DNA of 64,000 nt from Acetobacter farinalis (lineage in GTDB: Bacteria > Pseudomonadota > Alphaproteobacteria > Acetobacterales > Acetobacteraceae): positions 558,001 through 622,000 of the forward strand of contig NZ_WOTF01000001.1 of the NCBI RefSeq assembly GCF_011516935.1. The letters are read 5' to 3'. The position numbers and the translations under genes were made by a program. The notes under the pieces were generated by a model. The model was not told the origin of the DNA, did no database searches, and worked only from the letters and a program-made list of their open reading frames with translations. Shown piece after piece: positions 11,121 through 19,869 of the stretch. The stretch's first letter is position 1, and the number at the start of each line of letters is the position of its first letter.

Positions 11121-12413
11121 CTAGCAGGTTTCGATGGACGGTCCTGCCACCTTGCCCTGAATTTCCTGACAGCCATTGACGGCGAGAAACGCAAACTGTT
11201 CCTGCGTTTCAACGCCGGTGGCGCAGCACCGCATGTCCAGAGAGGACACGAGATGCAGAATGGCTCTCAGGAGCGCCTGCGCCCGCCAGTCTTCAAGAAT
11301 GTTGTGCGTGAAGGTGCTGTCCAGCTTGATCTGGTCAAAAGGATAATGCTTGAGGCGTTCCAGAGAAGAATAGCCCATTCCGAAATTATCCAGCGCCAGC
11401 CGCACCCCCATGGCGCGGATACGGGCCAGTTCCTTGCGGGCAATTTCGGGGGCTGAAAAGAAGGAGCGCTCGGACAATTCCAGCTGCAGGCGCTGGGCAG
11501 GGAATCCGGTTTCCGCAAGCAGCTTGCGCAGGGTTTCGGAAAGCCGTTCATGGCTCAGCCACAGCGGAGAGATGCTGACGCTGACTCCCAGCGGCTGCGA
11601 CCATGTCAGCGCCTGAAGGCAGGCATTTTTCAGGGTCCAGATATTCAGGGTTTCAATCAGCCCCAGCCGTGTGGCCTGACGCAGGTTTACGGGAGTAGTG
11701 CGGTGCTCGTGCCGGTGCTCGGGGCGGATCCAGAGCGGTCTGGCTTCAAAGCCGATAATCCGTTCACTCGTGCTTTCCATAACAGGCAGAAACTCCAGGT
11801 GAAGGTCTGCCCGTGTTATGGCGCGGCGCAGGGCGTGATCCTGCGTAATATGGTCGCTGTAAGATTCGGTGCTGTCAGCCGAGGCTTCCTGATACGAAAC
11901 GCCCTTGCTGTGTGCCTCGAACAAGGCGGCGTTCGCAGCGGTGATCAGCGCGCTGGCGGTGGTCCCATCCTGAGGGAAAACCGCAGCGCCTGTCACGGCC
12001 TCTGCCAGGATGGGGCTCTCCTCAATCTCAACGGTGCGGGACAGGGCTTCTTCCGCATTCGCAACAAGCTCGGCCAGCGTTTCCCCATTGGGATCAGCCT
12101 GCAGGACAAGTGCCAGTTGCGTTGGAGAAATGCAGAAACTGTGGAGTGTTTGCGGCAAGGCCTTGTGCAGGCGCTCCAGAATCTGTCGGGTTAAGGAACT
12201 GGCGGCCAGCCAGTCTGTTTCAATCTCTGTAGAAGAGCCGTGGAGCAGAGCAATACGCAGGAGTGCCACGGAGGCGTCTTGCGGTGCCTGCATGACACCT
12301 TCGAGTGTCTGGGTCAGGGCGCATTCCAGAGCCTGCCACCCTGAGGAGCACCCGGGTAGAGTGTCCGCCTCGGGCTTTTGACCGTGCGAGGTGGACTGGT
12401 CTGAAAGATGCAT
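11121..12413 (-). CDS. Degenerate GGDEF-EAL domain protein
   Basis: The 430-residue protein has an N-terminal region (about 25-170) that aligns in pattern with a GGDEF domain but lacks a GGDEF signature, and a C-terminal EAL domain (about 190-425). Key EAL positions are altered: EAL reads EAR, the metal-binding Asn of the VNLS motif is Ser (VSIS), the DD pair is DN (LDNFGMGYSSL), and AEGVE reads ATGVE. The lysine of KLD and the Q of QG are kept. Known active c-di-GMP phosphodiesterases need these residues, so this one is probably non-catalytic and may bind nucleotide or a partner. No membrane segment or sensor domain is seen. Confidence 0.85.
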   Translation of the reverse strand: MHLSDQSTSHGQKPEADTLPGCSSGWQALECALTQTLEGVMQAPQDASVALLRIALLHGSSTEIETDWLAASSLTRQILERLHKALPQTLHSFCISPTQLALVLQADPNGETLAELVANAEEALSRTVEIEESPILAEAVTGAAVFPQDGTTASALITAANAALFEAHSKGVSYQEASADSTESYSDHITQDHALRRAITRADLHLEFLPVMESTSERIIGFEARPLWIRPEHRHEHRTTPVNLRQATRLGLIETLNIWTLKNACLQALTWSQPLGVSVSISPLWLSHERLSETLRKLLAETGFPAQRLQLELSERSFFSAPEIARKELARIRAMGVRLALDNFGMGYSSLERLKHYPFDQIKLDSTFTHNILEDWRAQALLRAILHLVSSLDMRCCATGVETQEQFAFLAVNGCQEIQGKVAGPSIETC

Positions 12414-12620
12414 ACGGAAAACTATCCTTGCTGGTTCAGAAAAATGCCGGACGAAATGCTTTATCTTTCGTCTTTAAAGGAGGGGTATTTAATTTAAAAT
12501 AAAAATGTAAAAAATAAGACAACAGTATTTTATTTTAGACATTTAAAAAATAACATTAATTTCCAAGGATTTGATTGTTGATGACGCGGATAGAATGAGC
12601 AGTGCGAGAGAGCGGACGCT
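12414..12620. other. AT-rich spacer between the GGDEF-EAL gene and recG
   Basis: This 207-bp spacer is far more AT-rich than its surroundings, especially about 12470-12570. It holds an imperfect AT-rich inverted repeat (AAATGT near 12505 against ACATTT near 12540). It probably contains the promoter of the GGDEF-EAL gene on the minus strand; no exact -35/-10 pair could be fixed and no gene was recognised. Confidence 0.4.
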
Positions 12621-14765
12621 CTAGCCGCCAGAGAAAATGCGGGCCGCATCCATTTTGTTGAACAGGAGCAGCAGCGTTCTGGCCGCCGGGGGCAGGGGGC
12701 GGGCCGCAGCGTTTGGCCCGGTATCCGGCAGCAGTTTTTCTGCTTCCGCATGAGCGGTTTCCAGCAGCATATCCACCAGAATTTCCGGTGCCATCCGGTA
12801 GTCCGGCAGGCCGGACTGGCGGCGGCCTGTCATGTCTCCACCGCCCCGCAGGCGGAAATCTTCATCGGCAATCAGGAAGCCATCTTCCGTTTCACGCAGG
12901 CAGGTCAGCCTGCGCCGCGCTGTCAGGCCGAGGCCTTCGTCATGCAGCATCAGGCAATAGGAGGCCGCAGCCCCCCGGCCCACCCGGCCACGGAGCTGGT
13001 GAAGCTGGGCCAGGCCAAAGCGCTCGGCATGCTCAATCACCATAATGGTCGCTGTAGGCACATCCACGCCCACTTCAATTACGGTGGTGGCAACCAGAAT
13101 ACGGGTCTTGCCCTGCGCAAACGCCTGAAGAGCGTCCTCCCGCAAGGCGGTGTCCTGCCGCCCGTGCGCCAGCCCGACAATGGGCCCGAAGCGTTCCAGC
13201 AGGCTCGCCTGCCGGGCTTCGGCAGCGGCAATGTCCAGAGCCTCACTTTCTGAAACCAGCGGGCACACCCAGAAAATCTGCCCCCCATTTGCCAGTGCGC
13301 GGGCCAGCCCCTCCACCACGTCCTCCATGGCGCTGATGGCATGGAGGGAGGTGCGTACAGGCTTGCGGCCTGCGGGTTTGCCCTCCAGCCGGCTGATCTG
13401 CATGTCACCAAAGCGGGTGATCAGCAGCGTGCGGGGGATGGGGGTTGCCGTCATCACCAGCATGTCCGTGGCGGGGCCTTTTTCGACCAGTGCGAGGCGC
13501 TGCTCCACCCCGAACCGATGCTGCTCATCAATAACAGCCAGCCCGAGGTCCGCAAATTTCACGCTGTCCTGCACCAGCGCATGCGTGCCGACCACCAGCC
13601 GGGCTGTGCCATCCTCTATGTCCTGCAAGGCCGCTTTCCGGGCTTTGCCTTTGACAGAGCTGGAAAGGAACGCCACCGGCACCGGAGAGAGGCGGGCAAA
13701 GGTTGCGGCATGCTGGCGGGCCAGAATTTCCGTGGGGGCCATCAGGGCCGCCTGAGTACCGGCCTCTACAGCCCGCAGCATGGCCAGCAGCGCCACCAGT
13801 GTTTTGCCAGCCCCCACATCCCCCTGCAAAAGGCGGCTCATGCGCCATGGGGCGGCCATGTCGGCCTCGATTTCACGAAGAGCCTTGTTCTGCCCGGGGG
13901 TGGGGCTATGGCCAAACGCGGCAAGGGCCTGCTTTTGCAGGGTGCCATCTCCCATCAGGCTGCGGCCGGGGCGGGCGCGGGAGGCATGCAGGGCAATGCG
14001 GGTGGCAAGCTGGTCCGCCAGCAGTTCATCACACGCCAGCCGGGCGTGTGCGCGGGTTTGCTCCGCGCGCCATGCGTCCCCTGTCTCGCTCTGCGGAATC
14101 TGGTCCGGGCACTGCATCCATGTCAGCGCGGTGATGAAATCTGGCCAGCGCTTCCGTTTGATCAGGCCCGCATCATGCCATTCCGGCAGGGCGGCGGGCA
14201 GGCGGGCGAGGGCCGCGGTCATGGCCTGCCGGACATGCCCGGCAAACAGCCCCGCGGTAAGGGGCCAGACCGGGTCAAGGCGCGGAATACGCTCAGCCAG
14301 GCGGGCCGGGAGCAGATAGTCGGGTGATGTCATGCACAGGCGCTCACCAAACCGTTCGATTTTGCCGGAGGCGACAAGCGATTCGCCCGCGACAACCTTC
14401 TCGGCCTGCCATCTGGAGAAAAAGGCGAGTTCCAGAAAGCCGGTGCCATCTGCCAGTGTGACACGCCACGGCTGGCGTGTGCGCGGGGCCGGGGCGCGGA
14501 TGTCCTGCACGGTGCCGGAGACTGTGGCGATGGTGTCAGCCCTGAGTTGCGCCAGAGGCGGGCGCAGGCGGCGGTCTGTCACGCTTTCAGGCAGGCAGAA
14601 CAGCAGGTCCAGCACCCGCGTGCCACCGGCAATACGGGCGAGAAGCTTCGCCCGTGCGGTGCTGACACCCGGCAGAGTGTCCAGCGCGGCCAGCACGCCG
14701 GACAGGTCCGCGCCATCAGGCGGGCGGGGTGTCGAAGCGGATGTGATGGGATCGGGGCTGGACAC
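12621..14765 (-). CDS. recG: ATP-dependent DNA helicase RecG
   Basis: RecG remodels stalled replication forks and Holliday junctions. The 714-residue protein has an N-terminal wedge/OB-fold part, Walker A GDVGAGKT near residue 313, the DEQHRFGVEQR box, ATPIPRT (motif III), and C-terminal helicase motifs including LRGRVGRG. It is divergent from sdhE and mfd, an order common in alphaproteobacteria. Length is typical. Confidence 0.96.
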   Translation of the reverse strand: MSSPDPITSASTPRPPDGADLSGVLAALDTLPGVSTARAKLLARIAGGTRVLDLLFCLPESVTDRRLRPPLAQLRADTIATVSGTVQDIRAPAPRTRQPWRVTLADGTGFLELAFFSRWQAEKVVAGESLVASGKIERFGERLCMTSPDYLLPARLAERIPRLDPVWPLTAGLFAGHVRQAMTAALARLPAALPEWHDAGLIKRKRWPDFITALTWMQCPDQIPQSETGDAWRAEQTRAHARLACDELLADQLATRIALHASRARPGRSLMGDGTLQKQALAAFGHSPTPGQNKALREIEADMAAPWRMSRLLQGDVGAGKTLVALLAMLRAVEAGTQAALMAPTEILARQHAATFARLSPVPVAFLSSSVKGKARKAALQDIEDGTARLVVGTHALVQDSVKFADLGLAVIDEQHRFGVEQRLALVEKGPATDMLVMTATPIPRTLLITRFGDMQISRLEGKPAGRKPVRTSLHAISAMEDVVEGLARALANGGQIFWVCPLVSESEALDIAAAEARQASLLERFGPIVGLAHGRQDTALREDALQAFAQGKTRILVATTVIEVGVDVPTATIMVIEHAERFGLAQLHQLRGRVGRGAAASYCLMLHDEGLGLTARRRLTCLRETEDGFLIADEDFRLRGGGDMTGRRQSGLPDYRMAPEILVDMLLETAHAEAEKLLPDTGPNAAARPLPPAARTLLLLFNKMDAARIFSGG

Positions 14766-14834
14766 GGGCGCGACAGAAGCCTCTGTTTGGCAGGCTGACA
14801 GAAGAGAACGCCAAGGCTATAGGACACCAGCGTC

Positions 14835-15158
14835 ATGCAACACAATTCAACCATTGCTCTCCCGCCCGAACAGGACTCCGAAGACCAGCTCGATCTTCGG
14901 CGCCGTCGACTGCTGTTTCGGGCCCTGCATCGCGGCACGTTCGAGACGGATGCGCTCATTGGCGGGTTTGTGGAAACCAATGTGGCGTCCATGAATGCAG
15001 CGGAGCTTGCGGATATGGAAGCTGTTCTGGAAATTCCGGACCCGGACCTGACAGACTGGCTGTTTGGCCGTCTGCCATTGCCGGTGGAACGGGAGACGCC
15101 CATGTTACGCCGGATGGTTGATGCGTGTCGCGCAAAGGGAGTTGGGATAGCCGGATGA
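14835..15158 (+). CDS. sdhE: FAD assembly factor SdhE (SDHAF2 family)
   Basis: SdhE helps attach FAD covalently to succinate dehydrogenase. This 107-residue protein has the family core LRRRRLLFRALHRGTFETD (about 21-39), where the usual RGxxE signature reads RGTFE, and the C-terminal segment DPDLTDWLFGR. A short N-terminal extension is present. Its stop overlaps the mfd ATG (ATGA), so both are likely co-translated. The gene sits between recG and mfd. Confidence 0.9.
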   Translation: MQHNSTIALPPEQDSEDQLDLRRRRLLFRALHRGTFETDALIGGFVETNVASMNAAELADMEAVLEIPDPDLTDWLFGRLPLPVERETPMLRRMVDACRAKGVGIAG

Positions 15159-18100
15159 AGGAAGAGACGAGCGCAGAGGGCCGGGTTGCGCCCATCTGGG
15201 GCGTGCCGGAAGGGTATGATGCGCTTTTGCTGGCCAGACGGGCCAGGGAACATAAAGGCCCCGTTCTGCATATTGCGCGGGATGATACCTCCACCGCCCG
15301 CCTGGCGGATATGCTGGCCTATGTGGCGGACGATGTGGAAACCCTGCGTTTTCCGGCATGGGACTGCCTGCCGTATGACCGCGTTTCTCCCAACCCTTCT
15401 CTTGTGGCGGAGCGTGTTGCCACACTGACACGCCTGCTCGAGCCGTCTGACGGCCGCCCCCGGCTGGTGCTCACAACTGTGGCCGCCGTGGTGCAGCGTG
15501 TCTCGCCGCGCGCCACGTTTGCGGGGCAGTCTCTGACAGTCAGGCAGGGGGAAAGCCTTGATCAGGCTTTCCTGATCGAACTGCTGATAGCCAATGGCTA
15601 CACGCGTACGGATACGGTGATGGAGGCTGGCGAATTTGCCTCCCGTGGCGGTATTTTTGATCTGTTCCCTGCGGGCGCGGCAGAGCCTGTCCGCCTCGAC
15701 CTGTTTGGGGATGAAGTGGAAAATATCCGCTCGTTTGACCCCGGCACCCAGCGTTCCACCGGTAAGCAGGACGCGCTGACACTCCGCCCTGTTTCAGAAT
15801 TCTCGCTTGATGCGCCAAGCATTTCCCGTTTCCGCACCGGCTGGCGGGACAGCTTTGGTCCCGCCGCTGCGTCTGACCCGCTTTACGAGCATATTTCAGA
15901 CGGCCGCCGTTATCCGGGCATTGAGCACTGGCTGCCCCTGTTCCATGAGCAGTTGGAAACCCTGTTCGATTATCTGCCGAATGCCTCTGTCTCCCTTGAT
16001 TATCAGGTGGAGGACGTGCTCCGCACGCGGCTGGAGATGATTGCTGACCATTATCAGGCGCGCCGTCAGCCCGCGCGGGAGGGGGAAACACCGTACCGCG
16101 CCCTGCCTCCGCACCGGCTTTATCTGGATTCCGCCGGGTGGGACGCCATTCTGGGCCGTCTGCCCGTTGTGGCTTTCAGCCCCTTCGCCAAGCCGGATGG
16201 CGCGGCGGGGATGGATGTGGGCGGCAGACCGGGCAAGATGTTTTCCAAGATTGTTCCCGGTGCCCAGCGTGAGCAGGTTTTCACCCTGCTTGGTGAGCAG
16301 GTGCGGGACTGGGGGCAGGTTAACCGCCGCACGTATGTTACCGCATGGACCAAAGGCTCCCGCGAGCGCATTGGCACCCTGCTGCGTGAACATGGTGTTG
16401 CCACGCAGAGTTATGAGGACTGGGCTTCGGCCAGCAAGGCCAGGCCGGGTTCCGTTGGCCTGCTGACTCTGGGGCTGGAGCGCGGCTTTGTTGCGGATGA
16501 TCTGGCATTTGTTTCCGAGCAGGATCTGCTGGGGGAACGGATTGGCCGCCCGCCGCGCCGCCGCCGCCGTGCGGATGAACTGATTGCCGAGGCTGGAGAA
16601 ATTTCCTCCGGAGATCTGGTTGTCCATCAGGATTACGGGATTGGCCGGTATGACGGGCTGGAGACTGTCAGTGTGGGTGTCGCCCCGCACGACTGTTTGC
16701 GCCTGCTGTATGATGGTGGCGAGAAACTCTATCTGCCGGTTGAGAATATCGAACTGTTGAGCCGTTTCGGTTCTGATCAGGCCGGTGTGCCGCTGGACAA
16801 GCTGGGCGGCGTGGCCTGGCAGGGCCGCAAGGCGCGGATGAAGCAGCGCATACGCGATATGGCCGGGGAGCTGATCCGTACGGCTGCCGCGCGCGCGCTG
16901 AAGGACGCTCCGGTGCTGGCCCCGGCGGAAGGGATGTGGGACGAATTCTGCGGGCGCTTCCCGTTTGTGGAAACGGATGATCAGTCCCGCGCCATTGCGG
17001 ATGTTCTGGATGATATGGCGTCCGGCAGGCCCATGGATCGTCTGGTGTGTGGTGATGTCGGCTTCGGGAAGACGGAAGTGGCGCTGCGGGCGGCCTTTGT
17101 GGCGGCCATGTCTGGCGGACAGGTGGCGGTTGTGGTGCCCACCACGCTGCTGGCGCGCCAGCACTACCGCACGTTTTCCGCCCGGTTTGAAGGGTTCCCG
17201 CTCAAGGTCGCCCAGTTGTCCCGTATGGTGACAGCCAAGGATGCAACCGCCGTGCGCAAGGGGCTGGCGGATGGGTCCGTTAACATCGTGATCGGCACAC
17301 ATGCCCTGTTGGCCAAGACCGTGCAGTTTGCCTCGCTTGACCTGCTGATTATTGATGAAGAACAGCACTTTGGCGTCTCGCATAAGGAAAAGCTCAAAGC
17401 CCTGCGGGAAGACGTGCATGTGCTGACTCTCTCCGCAACGCCGCTGCCCCGCACCTTGCAACTCTCGCTCTCCGGCGTGCGGGAGATGAGCCTGATTGCC
17501 ACCCCGCCAACGGACAGGCTGGCGGTGCGTACCTTCATCATGCCGTTTGACAGCGTTGTGATTCGTGAGGCCATTCAGCGCGAACGCTTCCGTGGCGGGC
17601 AGATTTTCTGTGTGGCGCCGCGCATTGAGGATCTGGAGCGTCTGGCAGAACGCATTGCCACCATTGTGCCCGATGCCCGGGTGGTGCAGGCGCATGGCCG
17701 CCTGACGCCGACTGATCTTGAACGGGTCATGACCGAATTTTCCGATGGCAAGTATGACATCTTGCTCTCCACCAACATTGTGGAAAGCGGACTGGACATG
17801 CCTGCGGTGAACACGCTGATTATCCACCGGGCGGATATGTTCGGTCTGGGGCAGCTCTACCAGCTGCGCGGGCGCGTGGGGCGTGGCAAGCAGAGGGGTT
17901 ATGCCTATCTGACCTGGCCGCAGACGCATGTGCTCTCGGCCTCGGCTGAAAAGCGGCTGGAAGTGATGCAGACGCTCGATACGCTGGGCGCCGGCTTCAC
18001 GCTGGCCTCGCATGATCTGGATTTGCGCGGGGCAGGCAATCTGCTGGGAGACCAGCAGTCCGGCCATGTGCGGGAGGTGGGGATCGAACTCTACCAGCAG

Positions 18101-18634
18101 ATGCTGGAAGATGCCGTGGCGGACCTGCGTTCCGAAACCAGCCGCCGCCGTGCGGAAGACCGGGACTGGACACCGAATATCATTGTCGGCCTGCCTGTTC
18201 TGATCCCGGATGCGTATGTGCCGGACCTGCCGGTGCGCCTTGGCCTTTACCGGCGTATCAGCGGGCTTGGTTCAGATGCCGAGCTGGAAGCCATGGAAGC
18301 AGAACTGGTGGACCGCTTCGGTATGGTGCCGCCGGAGGTCAAGAACCTGCTGGATATTGTGGACCTGAAGAGGCTGTGCCGCGCTGCTGGTGTTGAACGT
18401 CTGGAAGCCGGACCGAAGGGAATGGTGCTTCAGTTCCGTAATAACAGCTTCAAAAATCCTGCGGGGCTGGTGCAGTGGATGGGCCGCTGGAAAGACGGTA
18501 CCGTCCGCTTGCGCACGGATCACAAAATGGCGGTTGTGCGTGAGTTGACCAACAGCCAGCGGATTGACCTTGCCCGCCGTGTCCTGCGGGATCTGGTGGC
18601 TCTGACCCGGAAGGGCGCTGCGGCAGCCGCCTAA
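15155..18634 (+). CDS. mfd: Transcription-repair coupling factor Mfd
   Basis: Mfd removes RNA polymerase stalled at DNA lesions and recruits UvrA. The 1159-residue protein has an N-terminal UvrB-like module, an RNA-polymerase-interacting (CarD-like) domain containing GDLVVHQDYGIGRYDG, Walker A GDVGFGKTE at residue 633, the DEEQHFGV box, SATPLPRT, LRGRVGRG, and a C-terminal TRCF domain. The ATG at 15155 is preferred to an in-frame GTG 30 bp upstream because it overlaps the sdhE stop in the ATGA manner. Confidence 0.96.
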   Translation: MKEETSAEGRVAPIWGVPEGYDALLLARRAREHKGPVLHIARDDTSTARLADMLAYVADDVETLRFPAWDCLPYDRVSPNPSLVAERVATLTRLLEPSDGRPRLVLTTVAAVVQRVSPRATFAGQSLTVRQGESLDQAFLIELLIANGYTRTDTVMEAGEFASRGGIFDLFPAGAAEPVRLDLFGDEVENIRSFDPGTQRSTGKQDALTLRPVSEFSLDAPSISRFRTGWRDSFGPAAASDPLYEHISDGRRYPGIEHWLPLFHEQLETLFDYLPNASVSLDYQVEDVLRTRLEMIADHYQARRQPAREGETPYRALPPHRLYLDSAGWDAILGRLPVVAFSPFAKPDGAAGMDVGGRPGKMFSKIVPGAQREQVFTLLGEQVRDWGQVNRRTYVTAWTKGSRERIGTLLREHGVATQSYEDWASASKARPGSVGLLTLGLERGFVADDLAFVSEQDLLGERIGRPPRRRRRADELIAEAGEISSGDLVVHQDYGIGRYDGLETVSVGVAPHDCLRLLYDGGEKLYLPVENIELLSRFGSDQAGVPLDKLGGVAWQGRKARMKQRIRDMAGELIRTAAARALKDAPVLAPAEGMWDEFCGRFPFVETDDQSRAIADVLDDMASGRPMDRLVCGDVGFGKTEVALRAAFVAAMSGGQVAVVVPTTLLARQHYRTFSARFEGFPLKVAQLSRMVTAKDATAVRKGLADGSVNIVIGTHALLAKTVQFASLDLLIIDEEQHFGVSHKEKLKALREDVHVLTLSATPLPRTLQLSLSGVREMSLIATPPTDRLAVRTFIMPFDSVVIREAIQRERFRGGQIFCVAPRIEDLERLAERIATIVPDARVVQAHGRLTPTDLERVMTEFSDGKYDILLSTNIVESGLDMPAVNTLIIHRADMFGLGQLYQLRGRVGRGKQRGYAYLTWPQTHVLSASAEKRLEVMQTLDTLGAGFTLASHDLDLRGAGNLLGDQQSGHVREVGIELYQQMLEDAVADLRSETSRRRAEDRDWTPNIIVGLPVLIPDAYVPDLPVRLGLYRRISGLGSDAELEAMEAELVDRFGMVPPEVKNLLDIVDLKRLCRAAGVERLEAGPKGMVLQFRNNSFKNPAGLVQWMGRWKDGTVRLRTDHKMAVVRELTNSQRIDLARRVLRDLVALTRKGAAAAA

Positions 18635-18672
18635 GCCTGATAGCGGAAGTACGGGAGCGGAAATGGGGTGGC

Positions 18673-18694
18673 GGAGGGGGTTGAACCGCCCTCC
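18673..18694 (+). terminator. Hairpin after mfd
   Basis: GGAGGGGGTT pairs with AACCGCCCTCC (one bulged base) around a single-base centre, 39 bp after the mfd stop. There is no T run. It may end mfd transcription or separate it from the convergent gene. Confidence 0.45.
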
Positions 18695-18708
18695 GTCATG
18701 GTAACCGG

Positions 18709-18748
18709 CCTGCGTGCCTGCGTGCCTGCGTGCCTGCGTGCCTGCACC
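18709..18748. repeat. 8-bp tandem repeat (CCTGCGTG)
   Basis: CCTGCGTG occurs four times head to tail (18709-18740), followed by a partial copy CCTGCACC. It lies in the spacer between convergent mfd and a secreted-protein gene. Such perfect short tandems can change copy number by slippage; no promoter or reading frame depends on it visibly. Confidence 0.9.
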
Positions 18749-18810
18749 CCGGTCCGGTAGTCTTTATGACTGCCGGGCCGTTATGGGGCAGAGGTATGAG
18801 TGCAGGGGCT

Positions 18811-19740
18811 TTATTTGAGCGGGAGCGGGAAGCCGTTCACGGTCAGCACGCCACCTTCCCAGGTGGCATTCCAGACATTGGCGTCATTCTGGCTGTGGCT
18901 GACCAGCCGGGCCAGCACAAGGCCCGCTGCCAGTTTCATCTGCTTGGCGGTCCGGGCCTTATCAATCAATGCTGACAGATTGCTGACTTCCAGATGACCG
19001 GAGGCGGAGGTGGCCGCCACATTCCCTGTGAGGGTTGCTGTGCCGTTTCCTTTGAGATGCACGGTATCCCGCGCCGCATCAAAGCTGGAAATGGTGACAT
19101 GCACGGAAGGCGCTGTGGCGGATTTGCCGCCAATGGCGGCCATCAGGGCCGGAAGTTCAGAAGCAGGGAGGGAGAACGCGGCCTCGGCTGAGGAGGGAAG
19201 CAGCGCTTCACTGCTGATCTCATGATAGGTCAGTCCGGCCAGAGCCAGTGTTGCGGCACTGGTGTGGGCGGAAGTGCTGCCCTCGACCTTGAAATGGGCT
19301 GAGCTGGCCGTGATGCGGGTTGCCCCTTTGGTCAGGGCGAGGCTGTTCCAGCCAATGGTATATGTGCCGCCAGCCTTCAGGGCTTTGGCGGCTGTCTGGC
19401 CCTGCTGCTCAAGCCAGGCGGAACAGGCAGCCGTGTGCTGGCCCGTGATGGCGGAGAACAGCAGCAGGGACGCGGCATCAGACTGGTCATGCCCGGCTTC
19501 ACCCGAGGCGCCGGTGAAGGTTACCTTCCCGGCGTTCAGCCCGTTGCCGCCATCCGGCGTGCGGATGGTCACGTTTTCGAACGTCACCCCCTGTGCGCTG
19601 TCATGCGTGGCACCGTGTGTTATCACGGCGCAACTGGCGGGAGGAGCGGCCTGTGCTGCCCGTAACGGCACAACCGAGGCGCAAAAACCAAGGCCTACAA
19701 GAAGGAGGCCTGCGGAGGAAGGAATGGTGTGGTGTTTCAT
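18811..19740 (-). CDS. Predicted secreted protein of unknown function
   Basis: The 309-residue product starts MKHHTIPSSAGLLLVGLGFC and has a hydrophobic segment ending in RAAQAA, a good Sec signal peptide. The mature part is rich in Thr, Ser, Ala and Gly with many short alternating segments, suggesting a beta-rich periplasmic or envelope protein. The overall look, including the C-terminal segment ending NGFPLPLK, is reminiscent of DUF2125-like alphaproteobacterial proteins, but I cannot confirm this. The frame stays open far upstream, but the ATG at 19740 with its signal peptide is clearly the start. It is divergent from the SLC10-like carrier gene. Confidence 0.65.
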   Translation of the reverse strand: MKHHTIPSSAGLLLVGLGFCASVVPLRAAQAAPPASCAVITHGATHDSAQGVTFENVTIRTPDGGNGLNAGKVTFTGASGEAGHDQSDAASLLLFSAITGQHTAACSAWLEQQGQTAAKALKAGGTYTIGWNSLALTKGATRITASSAHFKVEGSTSAHTSAATLALAGLTYHEISSEALLPSSAEAAFSLPASELPALMAAIGGKSATAPSVHVTISSFDAARDTVHLKGNGTATLTGNVAATSASGHLEVSNLSALIDKARTAKQMKLAAGLVLARLVSHSQNDANVWNATWEGGVLTVNGFPLPLK

Positions 19741-19784
19741 TTCCCCGTAAAGGTGACGTATGCGGAGGCCGGGTGCAATGCAGG

Positions 19785-19801
19785 TCCTGAAAATAATACA
19801 G
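19785..19801. promoter_or_regulatory. Candidate operator copy 1 (TCCTGAAAATAATACAG)
   Basis: This 17-bp element resembles the second copy at 19832-19848. Both lie in the 129-bp divergent region between the secreted-protein gene and the SLC10-like carrier and have the inverted form TCCTG-spacer-CAG(GA). A regulator acting on both genes is possible. Confidence 0.25.
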
Positions 19802-19831
19802 CGTGCCATGTGTGCTTCCCCAAAGCGTAAT

Positions 19832-19848
19832 TCCTGAAAAATACAGGA
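19832..19848. promoter_or_regulatory. Candidate operator copy 2 (TCCTGAAAAATACAGGA)
   Basis: This copy has a 5-bp perfect inverted repeat TCCTG/CAGGA around seven A/T bases, 22 bp before the carrier start codon and overlapping where its leader should be. It matches copy 1 except for a 2-bp deletion and the final bases. Confidence 0.3.
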
Positions 19849-19869
19849 TACAAGGAAGGACTTAAACAG

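Noticed and set aside
15896-18067. 723-codon open frame on the minus strand inside mfd
   Set aside because: It lies wholly antisense to a well-supported gene, has no recognisable domain, and arises from GC-biased third positions.
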